Source: Valencia hispanica (lineage: Eukaryota; Chordata; Actinopteri; Cyprinodontiformes; Valenciidae). From it: a stretch of DNA of 64,000 nt. Location of the stretch: contig OY747702.1 of NCBI GenBank assembly GCA_963556495.2, forward strand, positions 72,001 through 136,000, read 5' to 3'. Shown here piece by piece: positions 52,545 through 64,000 of this stretch. Numbering within the stretch: the first letter of the stretch is position 1; the number at the start of each line of letters is the position of its first letter. The position numbers and the translations under genes are program-made. The notes beneath the pieces were generated by a model that worked only from the letters and a program-made list of their open reading frames with translations, made no database searches and was not told the origin of the DNA.

Positions 52545-52860
52545 TTGGCATCTGTGGTAAGGGGTCAAGCTGTAAACCTTTCAAGAGGTCCCAGCCCCAG
52601 TCAACGTGATGAATGTACGACAGTTTTACAGGTCAAAAATATGCAGACGTTGGGAGACAAGGGGAGTGAAGGACCATTTAAGAATACCAGATCTCAGGTG
52701 TCACTGGGGGCAAGTGGAGGCCCTGATTTAATGCTTCTTTTAGTAAGAGCATCTGCGTTAAAGGACGCTGAGGAGAATAAAAAAATGGAGACTGCTTTGT
52801 TAAAACTACAGTTAAAAGGGGCTCAGAATAAATTGACTGACTTGTATCAGTCTAAAAAAA
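52545..52860 (+). pseudogene. ERV2 gag fragment (C-terminal capsid-like part)
   Basis: About 105 residues ending in a Lys-rich, probably coiled-coil stretch (AEENKKMETALLKLQLK). An A7 run at 52,854-52,860 shifts the frame into the following gag-pol reading frame. The upstream matrix and most of capsid are not recognisable. Confidence 0.6.
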
Positions 52861-54678
52861 GTGATACAGATGGTGGCTGAAGCAGCACCTACTGTTGGAT
52901 CAGCGACAGTGCTGCCTTCTTTTCCTGTGATGTATGCTGGAGCTGCACCGAATAAGCCATTTACTCCTCCTTATAGGACATGGCAGCCCAGTGGCAGGTC
53001 ACGTGGCGGGGCCAGGTTTGGGGATTTTAGAGGCATGGGGAGAGGGCAGCCGGGTGCTAACGGTTGTCACAGGTGTGGCTCCAATGAACACTGGGTGAGG
53101 GAGTGCCCACACCCACAAGGGGGCGCTATACCTCCCGGTCAGCCACCTCTACATATGGCTCCAATGACTTTCCCTATAACTCAACCATTGCCTGTTTCAG
53201 TGGGTGATCAAAGACTATCACATCCTTTTGTCATTGTTCAAAAGAAGCCTGTCAATTTGTTAGGCAGAGATCTGCTTATCAAACTTGGTGATACTATTCT
53301 ATGTACCCCTGATGGACTTATGGTGACTTTTCCGAATGGACATACGCATTGCTGTGACACCATGAGTGGTCAATTTTTGCTGAAGGATGACACTTCACAA
53401 GTGGCTGATATTTTCTGGGCCAGATTGACTACGATGTCTGCACATGAATCTTCTGCGGCTGACTTTCTGAGATGCTGGAAGCCTTGGCTGCTTGAACTCC
53501 AGCCTTTTATTCTACCGCCTGATCCATTCCATGTGACCTTCCTTTATGAGAGGGGCGATCCTACTTTATGTCAGGAACAATTTGAAACAGAACTTGAAGG
53601 CCAAAGTTGGTCTGTGGCTTCGGGTCCATGCTTTGTGGGGAGGAAGGGTATTGCACTGTTTGCTCATCTCACTTCAAAACAGCATAAATGGTATATGATG
53701 AAGGCTGAAGCACTTCCACACATATCACTTTTGTTGCATCCGAAACATCAAGCTAAAGATTTGGGGGGAATGGTTAAAAGGGGAGTTGAATTAAAGGATT
53801 GGGTTCCCACCCAGATATCTTCAGGCTCTTTTTCTCCTTCTACTCAGATGTACAAAATAGACACGCAGCTCTCTGATACTACCATTCTGGAACATTTGCA
53901 GCTTTCTAGAAATCATGGCAGAGAAAAAACAGATCATCCTGATGCAGTGGAGGCCTTAAAGGTTGTGCCTGACTCTTTGCTATCCTCAATGCTGTCATTT
54001 CTGGGACTGACAAATTTTTCCAGACATTATGTGCCTAATTACACAAACCTTACCACACCACTCAGGGCTCTTGTAAATGCTCATGGTATGAAAAATCTGC
54101 ATGCTAAATTAGAATGGGACATACCAGCTGAGGAGGCATTTATCAAGTTAAAACAGGCTCTAGCACAAGCAGCTGATTTAGCCACTCCTGACTATACATG
54201 TCCATTTTTTCTTAACACATCAGAAACAGATGGGGTGGTTAATGGGATTTTGTTTCAGAAAAAAGGTGGTCAGAGATACATTCTTATGTATCTTAGCATA
54301 AAGCTGCAAGCTATTGAAATGAGACAGCCACCTTGCACGAGACATGCAGCAGGAATTGCACACCTAGTGGAGAAAACTTCACACATTGTTAGGGGTTATC
54401 CACTTAACGTTTTGACATCTCATGGAGTCATGGCATTGGTTAATTCTGAAACATTTACTCTTTCCACTTTGCGTCAGCAGCGGATTAGCAGAGTTTTGGA
54501 GGCACCAAACATTATTTTTACGCATGAAGGAATAAACATGGCTGACCAAATCACCGCCTCTGGGGAGCAGCATGACTGTGTCAGGCTGAATTCTGTTGCT
54601 CAACAAATACCTTCTGATTTACGGTCTGATACCTTATCTACAGGTTTTGTGCTTTATGCAGATGGGTGTTGTTTTTAG
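52861..54678 (+). pseudogene. ERV2 nucleocapsid-protease-polymerase fusion with internal deletions and a 2H-like module
   Basis: The 605-residue frame contains, in order: a Gly/Arg-rich nucleocapsid with one CCHC knuckle (Cys69, Cys72, His77, Cys82); the C-terminal part of a retropepsin (LLGRDLLIKLG, ~133-143) without the DTG half; a ~130-residue segment with HVT (His224) and HIS (His287), resembling the paired motifs of 2H phosphoesterases; and, after a jump near residue 360-375 that removes the RT fingers and palm with YxDD, the connection region (FLGLTNFSRHYVPNYT to NMADQ, ~380-562). It ends at ADGCCF in RNase H, where one extra T brings a stop. Gag-pol would be made in the cytoplasm. The frame is open despite the deletions. 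Confidence 0.82.
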
Positions 54679-54946
54679 AGATGGACAGGGCCAGTTAAAA
54701 TCAGGTTTTGCAGTTGTTGAGCAGAATGGAGATTCACTACATACTGTCGTGTCAGGGAAGCTGGACGGCAAGCAGAGCGCACAGCGTGCTGAGATAAGGG
54801 CTCTTATTGGAGCATGCAAATGGAGAAGTGATAAAGACGTCATGATTTACACTGATTCGAACTACGGGTTTTCTGTTATACATTATGAATTACCACAGTG
54901 GAGGAGAGCAGTTTTGTTACTGCTATTGGGGTCACAGCAAGGCTGA
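54640..54946 (+). pseudogene. ERV2 RNase H domain, frameshifted from pol
   Basis: It continues the previous gene in another frame. The first Asp is in the ADG at the junction, followed by SAQRAEIRAL (Glu) and YTDSNYGF (Asp), so three of the four RNase H acidic residues are visible. The frame is lost after WRRA at about 54,910. No integrase follows. Confidence 0.78.
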
Positions 54947-56090
54947 CACTGTTGACGCGTGGGGAAATAGGGCGTCATCGAGCGGTCTAATTCAACTTTA
55001 AATTTACAGCTGGCAGAGAACCTCAGGTGTCATCGCATCCTGACCCGGACCCTCGCAGTGATCATCAGCATCTGAAGGGCCTGGTCTCCTTCTTCCTTCC
55101 GACCCCTCTCCTGTCCCTCACGCTGCAGCAGCTCTCTGCTGACCTGGGAGAATCTCTTTGCAGCGGGTGGTGTCGGTTCTGACTAGGCGGTGTCGACTGC
55201 CGAAGCCAGGAGGCGGGGCCTGACCCACCCAGAAGATTGGTTGAAGTTGCTGTAATCATCCAGTGTAATCTATATGTGCAACAAAATTGGGCGAGATAAG
55301 CAATTTGGACTTGCTTTTCTCGAAGAGGGATTATACCGAAGAGAAAAGATCGCAAGAAATCAAACACATTTCACAGCAGGTTTTGACCACCTCACAATCG
55401 GTGAGGGAAGCTATTGGAGGCGGGGCCTGTCTGTGCATTTGTGTTTACTGGGGGAAATGTTCAGTTAATGAAGTAACTGTCATTTCAGTGAGGGCGATCT
55501 GCAGAAAAGACAGTAACATTGGGAAAAATAAAGACTCCACTGTACTGAATCATTTCATCACTCTGGTAGCCACCTGCTGCCAGAGAAATAAACAAGAGCG
55601 AAGACTAGAGAACAAAATAATAAAGACTGAACACTTACTAATAATTTTTCTTGTATTTTACAGGTTGTCTAACCGATTTTTATTTACAGGTGCAGATTGC
55701 TAGACACTGCCTAAGAGGGTGTCAAATAATTTTTAAGTAGTCTATTTGTAAGATTTTCTTCTTTATATTCAGTATTTACGGTTTTATAAAACGTTTTTAG
55801 TAATGAGATAAAACATTTTAAGGAGTGTTTAAAGTATAATCAGGTTGACTGACTACTAATTTGTGTTTTACTTATTCTTTTTTCATTATGATGTGGTTTT
55901 TGTAGGATGTTTTTAGGGTTGGTGACAATTGCTAGAGTTTGCTTTTACTAAAAGAATATTGAGAATTAGGTTAAAACATAAAAAACAATAATAATAAATT
56001 AAAAATATATTGCTTAAAGGTAAGGATAAAAGAAAAAAAACAGACACTCTTCTCATTTTGAATAATCAGGTTAGAAAGAGGGACAAATTT
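54947..56090 (+). other. ERV2 region between RNase H and env remnant
   Basis: About 1.1 kb where integrase and most of env should be. No integrase motif is found. An open frame at 55,287-55,703 (138 codons) has no similarity I recognise. Confidence 0.5.
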
Positions 56091-56100
56091 GTTAAATAAT

Positions 56101-56289
56101 ATGTTTGGTAAATGGAAGACTCTGGCAATGTCTATAATGGTTTCTTTAGCAGTATTTGTGTCAACTATGGTGTTATGTGGATGTTGTTGTATTTCTTGTA
56201 TACGTTCTTTGCTCACAAAGTGTATTGAAAAAGCTTTTGGTGATAAATGTGCAAGGTCAATATCTGTTGCTTCCTCACATGGAGCCTGA
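56101..56289 (+). pseudogene. ERV2 env transmembrane C-terminal remnant
   Basis: 62 residues: a short stretch, a hydrophobic membrane span (IMVSLAVFVSTMVL), then CGCCCISCIRS and a short tail. This is the typical membrane anchor and palmitoylation-type Cys cluster at the end of gamma/epsilon-like retroviral envelope proteins. Surface subunit and fusion region are absent, so it cannot work as an envelope. Confidence 0.68.
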
Positions 56290-56325
56290 AGGGGAAGTAC
56301 AGAGGAGTGGTCAATCTATTTGAAA

Positions 56326-56345
56326 AATAGATTGAAAGAGGGATT
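56326..56345 (+). promoter_or_regulatory. ERV2 polypurine tract region
   Basis: A purine-rich stretch (TTGAAAGAGGGATT) lies directly before the 3' LTR start. Confidence 0.65.
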
Positions 56346-56915
56346 TGTTGTATTCTACTTTTTTAAGGCTATTTTTATTATGCATTACATATGTGTTAAT
56401 TATATCTTTTTTAAGCTTTAGAAGTAATAGGCCTGTTTATATTATTCAGGGTAGTAAAACATGACTCTGTTACCAGTATTTTATAGGGTTGAAGGTTTTA
56501 AGTAAACAAACTCTTGAGTAAAGATATGAACTGAAAGCAGGGAGGATCAGATATAACTCTTAAGTCATGTTATAACACAGTTCATAGTAAGGTCAAGAGA
56601 CCTGGAGAAAATAAATGACCTGTCAAGATGTAGAAGGAGGAGAGAGGAGTCACGTGATATGTTCTTTGTTCTTCTTGAAATAAAAATGGTGCGGCCCTGT
56701 AAGAGAACGAGTCAGACAGTCAGGTCTTGTCTGATTCCCATCTGCAGGTGCGTCTTTTCCAAAACAGATCTGAGTTTGTGTGATTTTTGTAATTCTTTGT
56801 CTCTCAGCTTTGGGTCTTATTTTGAAACAGTTCCCGTTGGGGTTTTTGGAGTTCGGCGCCCCCACCTCTCTGAGCAGGAAGTGAGTTGCAGAGCACATTG
56901 TGGGAAAAGCCGACA
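56346..56915 (+). repeat. ERV2 3' LTR
   Basis: 570 bp, with no difference from 49,828-50,397 that I could find by reading. Confidence 0.9.
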
Positions 56916-56923
56916 ATAGCCTA

Positions 56924-58401
56924 CAAGAAATATTGAGATATTATAATCCCCGGTGGACAAATTGTATTGTACTGCTTTGTTTGTTAATAAAGTTTGATAA
57001 AAAAGACTGCAGCTTGTGGATCTGCCTGTCAATGATCTGCCTCCGCTGAGCTTGGACCTGATTGGTTTAACCTCTCGCTCATGCAAACTCCAATTTTTTG
57101 CCCAGACTTACATGTAACGCTCCCATTAATAAATTCATTTCCATGTTATTACTAGACTATAAAATGATTTCAAACAGCCTTGGTATTTTATATTGCAATG
57201 AGACTAATCTTTACTAAACCTGGACAGGCTCATGTTTGGCTGCTTCAGCAAAGCAACACTAAATGTCCTGCAGCCTCCAAGTTATATACTTGATATGAAG
57301 CATAACTGGAGGTTATGTCAATGTAATACATGTGGAATAATTTCACAAATCCTCTGCATAATATTGATTTGTTTCATTCAAAGACCCACAATACAAGGAC
57401 TTATTGGTGTGTATCCTATCTTTCTTTATGCCAGCTTTGCGCTCCCCCTTCGTGTTATTCACGGCCACACAGAACTTTAATAATAATAACAATAATAATA
57501 ATAACAATAATAATAATAATAATAATACATTGCATTTATAAGTCCCTTTCAGACCCCCAAATACACAAGGAATAGATAGAAATGAAGAAAAAAAATTAAG
57601 AGGGAACCCACAGCGCAGATTTGAATTCATTAAATCCTGGTAGGTTGATTTATTTCTACCCCATCCAAATAAATGTTTCTATTTATTTTGTTGTGAATTT
57701 CTTCACCCTGCTTGTTGTTGTCAGGCAGCTGAAAAGGCAAAACATTAAACATTAAAATTTTGTATATTGCCGCAACATATTCCATCCTTGCAGTCATCAC
57801 GGTGACGAACTCGTCCAGCTTGGCTACACTGCTCACTATATAGCCGCCCCTGAGATATGAAGCTCTCGTCTGACCACCAAGTCAGCCATAAGACGGACTC
57901 AGCCAAGTCAAACACGCCTGCTGTCACAAAGATCATTCAGTTTTCAGTGTATATTTACGGTCAAGTTGGCATGTTGTTTATGTATTCGTTGGGCTTGTTT
58001 TGTGCACAGTATGCTTCAGTGTTAACACTAAAACCACGGCAAACATTTATTACAATGTAAAGTCTGTAGACAAGTAAACTGCGAGTGATATACATTTTTA
58101 TTTGTGCTGTGTTTATGTATCTTTGAAGCTACTTGCTGTACTATAGATCGCCTGTTTTGGAAGCAATTAGTCTGAGGGAGAAAAAAAACTAGGAGGAAAA
58201 GCGATTGACGATTACTTCAGGACATAGCCCAATCACTGCTCCTCCCCGTGGACAAATGAGGCACCGCAGCTGATTTTCACACAGGCTGCAGAGGGGAGTT
58301 AATAGGCGGGGGTTTACATTTCCCTACGGACCAAGCGGCAGCCCGTCACGGACCTGTCACGGGCCAATCACGGTCCTGCATAGATCCTATCAAGGAATCA
58401 C
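56924..58401. other. Unassigned sequence with an (AAT)n microsatellite
   Basis: No gene recognised. An (AAT)n/(AAC) repeat lies at about 57,480-57,530, next to a short tail-like sequence (TACATTGCATTTATAAG) that may be a small retroposon end. Confidence 0.5.
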
Positions 58402-59598
58402 GGGAACTTCGAGTTGGCTACTACTGTATGTGGAATTCTCCAGGTTTCTGTAATTGGCCCTAAACCTTTTATATTAATTATTAATGATGTATTTGAGGCT
58501 TCCAAAGACATGAGATTTTTGTTGTTTGCTGATGACACAGCTGTGTTCAAGACCGGGACAGATTTAAATGATTTAATGGCCAATATTGAAAGGAAAATTA
58601 CTTAAAATGAATTAAAGAAATGGTTAAAATTGTTTTAAATTGGGATAAGACAAATTATATGGTTTTTGGAAATAAAGAAAAATATTAAAGTACAAAATTA
58701 GTTATTGAGGATGTAAATATCGAATGTGTTTCAGAAATCACATTTTTGGGGGTTATCCTGGATAGCAAACTTAGCTGGAAGCCTCATATCGATTATATCA
58801 AAAGTAAAATTAGTAAAAATATTAGTGTTCTATATAATGTTAAACACACATTGGATGAAGCTTCATTACAGCTTCTATACTCAACTTTATTTGTTCCATA
58901 TTTAACATACTGTATTGAAGTGTGGGGAAATGGAGGCATCAGTTTTATTCTTACTTCAAAAGAAGGTTATAAGAATTGTGACTCACAAAGGTCCAAGAGA
59001 CCACACTAACGAACTGTTTATAAAATTGCAGATCTTGAAATTTAAAGAGTTGGTCAAATTTAAAACACTACAAATTATGTGGAGAGTGAAAAATAATTTG
59101 GTGCCAATACATATCCAATACAAATTCATACTAATCAAAGACAGTAACAGAATAAAAGGCCATTTCTGTGTACAATAGTGATGCACCTCTCTAAAACAAA
59201 AAGGGCTCCTTGTAAGTGGGATTAGTTTATGGAACTCTTTGGATATTGCTCAAAAATTATGTAACACAATAGTTAAATTCAATAAAATGTATTGAAAAAA
59301 TTTACTTGGAATATATGAAGGCAGCGTAGCATAGCACCCAATGTCTGACAAATTTTAAACTGTAAATTATTTAGATGTAAAGTAATGCACCTTAACATAG
59401 AAAAACAACGAAGAAAGAAAATGGCAAGCCATCTGTTCTGTGACAGCTCAGATTTTTGGAAAAAGGGGCATGAAATTATAAGAATATGTCTTCCTCATGC
59501 TCCTATTCAGCACTGAATATTATTATTTTGTTGTTGGTGTTATTGTGTTTGTAATAACATCATGACTGAATAAAGAACTTGAACTGAACTGAACTAAA
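58402..59598 (+). mobile_element. Jockey/CR1-group LINE fragment
   Basis: 5'-truncated. The reverse transcriptase C-terminal half is readable in several frames: a degraded G-V-P-Q-G block (CGILQVSVIGP), the catalytic FADDTAVF near 58,525, LGVILDSKLSWKPHI near 58,750, and the C-terminal VIRIVTHKGPRDHTNELFIKLQ near 58,965-59,035. It ends with a (TTGAACTGAAC)-type tail at about 59,578-59,597. Many stops and frameshifts are present, so it is an old copy. Confidence 0.75.
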
Positions 59599-61985
59599 AA
59601 AAGTAGGAGTCCCCAACTTCTATTTTTTGATCCGTTTCTTATTTATTTTGCATTACTTTTAAAAGTTTGAACATAGATTGTGTAAAATTCCAAAACTCTT
59701 TCAGGACCTATAACATTCCCAAACTTTTCAAGTGCCTGTAAATTTGATTTTCAAATTCCATGACTTTTCCAAGTTTTTAATGAATGTACGAAAGCTGTAC
59801 TCAGTAAAGACAGCATTATTTTCTATTTTTGTAACATTATGAATTAATTTTCATATTAGTGTCACTTTCCAGCTTGCGGATATTCTAGTGAAGAAAGTTT
59901 GCAGTTGATACTTATTAAAGAAGACAACAATCATTTAGGTCAAATGTTGGTAAAAAAAATAATCTGTGATAGATCAGTTAGTTTCTCATAATGCAGGGTG
60001 CTTTAGGTACTTTTTAATTGTAATTATGGAAAATGTGTCAGTATATTCCCATAAAAGCTGGTTCCAGGTTCTTGCGCATTAAACAAATATGTATGCTTTG
60101 TCAACTGAATATATATTGGAGCATGTAGTTTCACTGGTGTGCTCTGAAAGACTCGGTCAACATTTAACGAGAGTTTGCTAAAGAAAAGGAGCGTGGTCCT
60201 CATAGATTGTAATTAATCTTCATTGCAAGTTGATAAGGTGCAAATGCAGAAGCTTTACATTGGGCTGCAGAAAGGTACCCCAGTGATGCATAACAGAAAT
60301 AGAAGGTGCTGCTCAGCAATGATATCACACTATATGGAGATGTGAGAAGAAAAGTTATGACTTGCGCTTCCATGGACATTTAATGTATGAGCCATGACAA
60401 GACCTGAAACACAGCACACCATTTCCTCAGCAGCTTTGTACCTCATTTGACAAAGCCTTGCTGAGAAAGCGGAAATGTCTGTGTGTGTTTGTGTGAGTGC
60501 AGGTTTCAGTAAAAGGCTGATTTGTCCAGCCTCAGTAATATTTCTAGGTTATTACACTGAGCGGGACTTTTATCCTCCTAAATGTGCTGTAAGTAGGGAG
60601 GTAACTACTCTGTCTCATCATGCATGCACTTTTAAAACTTGGATTTGAGAGTTAATATTAACTAATGCAGATTAGACAGGAGAACGTATCACTTCATTGG
60701 AATACAGGCAAAACAAAGCCCCAGATGAATGAAAATTTAATTTTATGGTGACAAGCAATTGCAATGGAAATCACTTTGATTAATTAGTGATGTTCCACTG
60801 AGCGGCCAATTATATAAAGATTAACAGCTTGTAGTATGTTCAGGTCCTGGGTATTTAATTTACTAGTTGTTCCATTTTATTACAACATTAGGTGGCACTG
60901 AAGCTCCATGCCTCAAACCACACTACCAGATATTAAACGCCAGTCAAGCAACAGGGCTGAATTTCTACATGAGGAAAATAAGGTGCTCATGTTTAATTTT
61001 GACTACTCTGAAAGAAACATTCTACTCTCATTAGTTTGGGGAGTTGCACATTTAGAGCTGTAGCAAACGAGAGCAGAGAATGCCAGTCCCATAATCATCC
61101 CAAATGTTAAAACGTGCTCTCTTCACCATACAGCCATCGACCTACTATACCTGCTTTGCTTAATCTGAGGTTATAGGAGGCTGCAACCTATATCCAGCAG
61201 TCACTAGGAGATCCAGGATACACCCTGCTCATGTAATCAGTTCATCAGGGCAACCTCCAGAGACAAAGGGCAAAAGAGCATGCATGCCACAGGCTCATAG
61301 GTAAGGGTGTTTTAAGGTGGCCAATTGAGATGTTTGCTGTAGCAACTCATGTTTTTGCACAAGGAGGACAAACTGCACATGAAAATCTTGATCAGGACCT
61401 TCTTGTTGGTAGAATGATATTGGATGTTCATCTAAATGTACAGTTCAATAATTTTGGCAAAGGTAGAGTTTTTAACAAAAACCTTTTTTTACCATAAGTG
61501 TAGTCATTTTTTTTGAATGACTATGTTTTACATCTACTTTGGTAGTGCTACTCTTACTTGAGTATAAAAACATGTGGTTATGGTCTGTGACATGTGGCTC
61601 TGCCAGATTTCTTTAGTTCCTATTTTCTTTATTGTTCTCATCTCATTTTTAATTAGGGTTTCTATCATCTATCATGCTTTCTATTAGTCTTTATCTCTCT
61701 GATCTAGTCTTAGATTGCCATGTCATCACCTGATCAATTCCTCAAGAACAAAACTCCAGCCACTTCACTCAAATCAGACCAATGCAGATTTTATTCATTC
61801 TCCCTAATTGCCTCAGTTCTTTGATAGCTCTTTGTTGCTTTCTTTACATGAAAACAGAATGAATATCTTTTTTCAGTGCTGCTTGGTGATAACTTTAGGG
61901 TTCCTGCCTTGGCCAAACTTGCTAAGTCCACCTCTGACTATTCTGGATCACTTCATTTTTTGAATGAAGGGTGAAGTACACTGAT
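59599..61985. other. Long AT-rich stretch without recognised features
   Basis: Read on both strands. There is no open frame of note, no RNA gene and no clear repeat. It could be unique host intergenic DNA or very old repeats. Confidence 0.5.
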
Positions 61986-61994
61986 AAAAAATCT

Positions 61995-63704
61995 AATTCA
62001 ATTCAATTCAGTTTATTTATATAGCGCCAATTCACAACAGATGTCATCTCAAGGCACTTAACAAGAAGTCATTTCAATACATTTATACAAACATTCCAAT
62101 CAGTTAAAAAGTTTCCTATTTAAGGAATCCCAGCAGATTGCGTCAGTCATTGGCGTGAGGTTGGGCCCCGTTGATGCAGACTTTCCAACCACAGCAATCC
62201 TTCAGCAATCCCTCATACTGAGCAAGCATGTAGCGACGGTGGAGAGGAAAAACTCCCCTTTAACAGGCAGAAAGCTCCAACAGAACCAGGCTCAGTAGGA
62301 GAGGCCATCTGCGACGACCGTCTGGGGGTTTGAGAAGACAGAACAGAAACACAGAAGGAACAGAAGATCTGATATAAGAGAACTTTCTATGTTACAGAAA
62401 GTAAAAAGTTGATAACAGGACACAGTGGATGTTCAGTTACTGGGAGGATCATCCCAGTCGATGCCACCCGTCCAACAGGGCATTGCAGCCAAGCAGGATA
62501 CCAGACCAGGTATATCTTCTATGGAGAGAAAAACACTGAGAGAAAACAAAGTTAACAGTCGAAATAACAGAATGTACTGTAATACAACTGGAGAGTCGTA
62601 GGAGAAAAGGAAGTAGCAGAGTGAAGAAAATTGGTAAGTCTGTCCTCCAGCAGTCTAAGCCTATGGCAGCATAACTACAGAGATAGCTAAGGATGACCTT
62701 AGCCACTCTAACTATAAGCTTTATCAAAAAGGAAAGTTTTAAGCCTGGCCTTAAAAGTAAACAGAGTGTCTGCCTCACGGACTAAAGCTGGGAACTGGTT
62801 CCACAGGAGAGGAGCCTGATAACTAAAAGATCTGCCTCCCATTCTACTTTTAGAAATCCTAGGAACCACAAGTAAACCTGCAGTCTGAGAGCGAAGGGCT
62901 CTGTTAGGAACATAAGGAACAATTAGATCTCTGATGTATGATGGAGCTTGATTATTAAGGGCTTTGTATGTAAGAAGAAGGATCTTAAATTCTATTCTGG
63001 ATTTAACAGGGAGCCAATGAAGGGAAGCTAAAGCAGGACAAATGTGATCTCTCTTTTTAATATTCATCAGAACTCTTGCTGCCGCATTTTGGATCAACTG
63101 AAGGCTTTTAATGGCATTTTGTGGACTACCTGATAGTAAAGAATTACAGTAGTCCAGCCTTGAAGTAACAAATGCATGGACTAGTTTCTCAGCATCACTC
63201 CTGGACAGGATGTTTCTAATTTTAGCAATATTCCGGAGGTGAAAGAAAGAAATCCTAGAAACCTGTTTGATGTGGGATTTAAATGTCAAGTCTCGGTCAA
63301 AAATAACGCCGAGGTTCTTTACGTTATTACTGGGGGGCAATTTAATGCCATCCAGATGAAGTGATTGACTAATCAGTTTCTGTTTAAGAACTTCTGGTCC
63401 AAAGATAGCAACTTCTGTTTTGTCAGAATTTAAAAGCAAAAAGTTTAGGGTCATCCATGTTTTTATGTCTTCCAGACATGCCTGTAATCTACCTAACTGA
63501 CTGGGTTCATCAGGATTTATGGATAAATATAGTTGTGTATCATCTGCATAGCTGTGGAAATTTATCCCATGCTGTCTAATGATTCTACCAATTGGGAGCA
63601 TATATATGGTGAACAGAATTGGTCCAAGCACAGAACCCTGTGGAACTCCACAAGTAACCCTTGAGAGTGAAGAACATTTATCATTTAGATGAACAAACTG
63701 GAAT
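61995..63704 (-). mobile_element. L2-type LINE, second copy, 5'-truncated
   Basis: The 3' tail on plus starts (AATTC)n then TTTATTTATATAGCGCC. The 3' UTR spans 62,010-62,707 and the reverse transcriptase half is on minus. It is cut at about 63,704, where another retroposon begins. Confidence 0.82.
62708..63704 (-). pseudogene. L2 reverse transcriptase, C-terminal part
   Basis: About 330 open residues. It starts inside the RT domain at LNDKCSSLSRVTCGVPQGSV, has YADDTQLY with both catalytic Asp, and ends with the conserved L2 C-terminal region (LLWNQFPALVREADTLF ... KAYS). It is related to, but clearly different from, the L2 at 43,231-45,700. 5' truncation leaves it without endonuclease. Confidence 0.85.
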
Positions 63705-64000
63705 CCATCCATCCATCCATACATTTTCTTCCGCTTATCCGGGGTCGGGTCGCGGGGGCAGCAGCCTAAGCAAAGAGACTCAGACTTCCCTCTCCCCAGC
63801 CACTTGTTCCAGCTCCTCGGGAGGAACCCCAAGGCGCTCCCAGGCCAGCCGAGAAACATAGTCCCTCCAGCGTGACCTGGGCCTTCCCCTGGGCCTCCTC
63901 CCGGTGAGACGTGCCTGAAACACCTCACCAGGGAGGCGTCCAGAGGCATCCTGACCAGATGCCCGAGCCACCTCAACTGACTCCTCTCGATGTGGAGAAG
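63705..64000 (-). mobile_element. 3' end of another non-LTR retroposon, runs off the window
   Basis: The (ATCC)n tail (63,708-63,719 on plus) is followed by TTCCGCTTATCCGGGGTCGG and a coding-like stretch on minus. There, RWLGHLVRMP and, in another frame, GRRPRGRPRSRWRDYVSRLA match the C terminus of common fish RTE-like LINEs, by memory of the family. It was probably joined to the L2 by insertion. Confidence 0.65.

Larger units (their letters stand above)
49828..56915 (+). mobile_element. Endogenous retrovirus ERV2, young, internally deleted
   Basis: Two 570-bp LTRs appear identical by eye. A tRNA-Ala primer site follows the 5' LTR and a purine tract precedes the 3' LTR. AGCCTA flanks both sides within one or two bases of the LTR ends (49,821-49,826 and about 56,918-56,923) and is the likely target duplication. 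The interior keeps gag, pol and env fragments only. Confidence 0.92.

Overview
This 64 kb window looks like teleost fish nuclear DNA made almost entirely of mobile elements. Supporting signs are fish-type L2, L1, Tc1 and hAT copies, retroviral LTRs with vertebrate tRNA primer sites, and a short decayed multi-exon relic resembling a fish SAMD3-like gene. No clearly functional host gene is visible. No species is assigned.

Left part (1-33,270): two copies of one Polinton/Maverick (adintovirus-like) DNA virus element lie in opposite orientation. Copy A (1-10,916) is cut by the left window edge. Copy B (14,882-33,263) is complete, with about 1.5-1.6 kb terminal inverted repeats (TIRs) and a perfect 6-bp target duplication, GGCCGC. 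Gene set: protein-primed DNA polymerase B, A32-like packaging ATPase, adenain-type protease, double-jelly-roll major capsid protein, minor capsid (penton-like) protein, retroviral-type integrase with a C-terminal chromodomain, three small basic or virion-like proteins, and two small genes with Cys/His motifs next to the integrase end. Integrase, capsid and protease genes run toward polymerase, ATPase and two small genes; the two blocks meet at back-to-back poly(A) signals. One ~110-bp promoter module occurs in each TIR and again before the second Cys/His gene, so the TIRs appear to carry inward-facing promoters. Both copies are damaged, mostly at different sites.

Nesting: copy B sits inside an old endogenous retrovirus on the minus strand (ERV1, LTRs at 13,714-14,128 and 39,053-39,371, tRNA-Trp primer site). 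A hAT element (15,362-18,107, TSD CTCTAGTG) sits inside copy B's left TIR.

Right part (39,372-64,000): an L1-type LINE (about 39,480-46,920) split by a minus-strand L2 LINE (about 42,661-45,700); a Tc1/mariner element (47,256-48,861); a young plus-strand retrovirus, ERV2 (49,828-56,915), with LTRs that look identical, a tRNA-Ala primer site and a heavily deleted interior; a jockey/CR1-like LINE fragment; a second L2; and the 3' end of another LINE at the right edge. ERV2 pol keeps a module with paired H-x-T and H-x-S motifs, resembling 2H phosphoesterases, between its protease remnant and its polymerase remnant. I consider this, the shared Polinton promoter module and the CTCF-like motif arrays in the TIRs the observations most worth following up.
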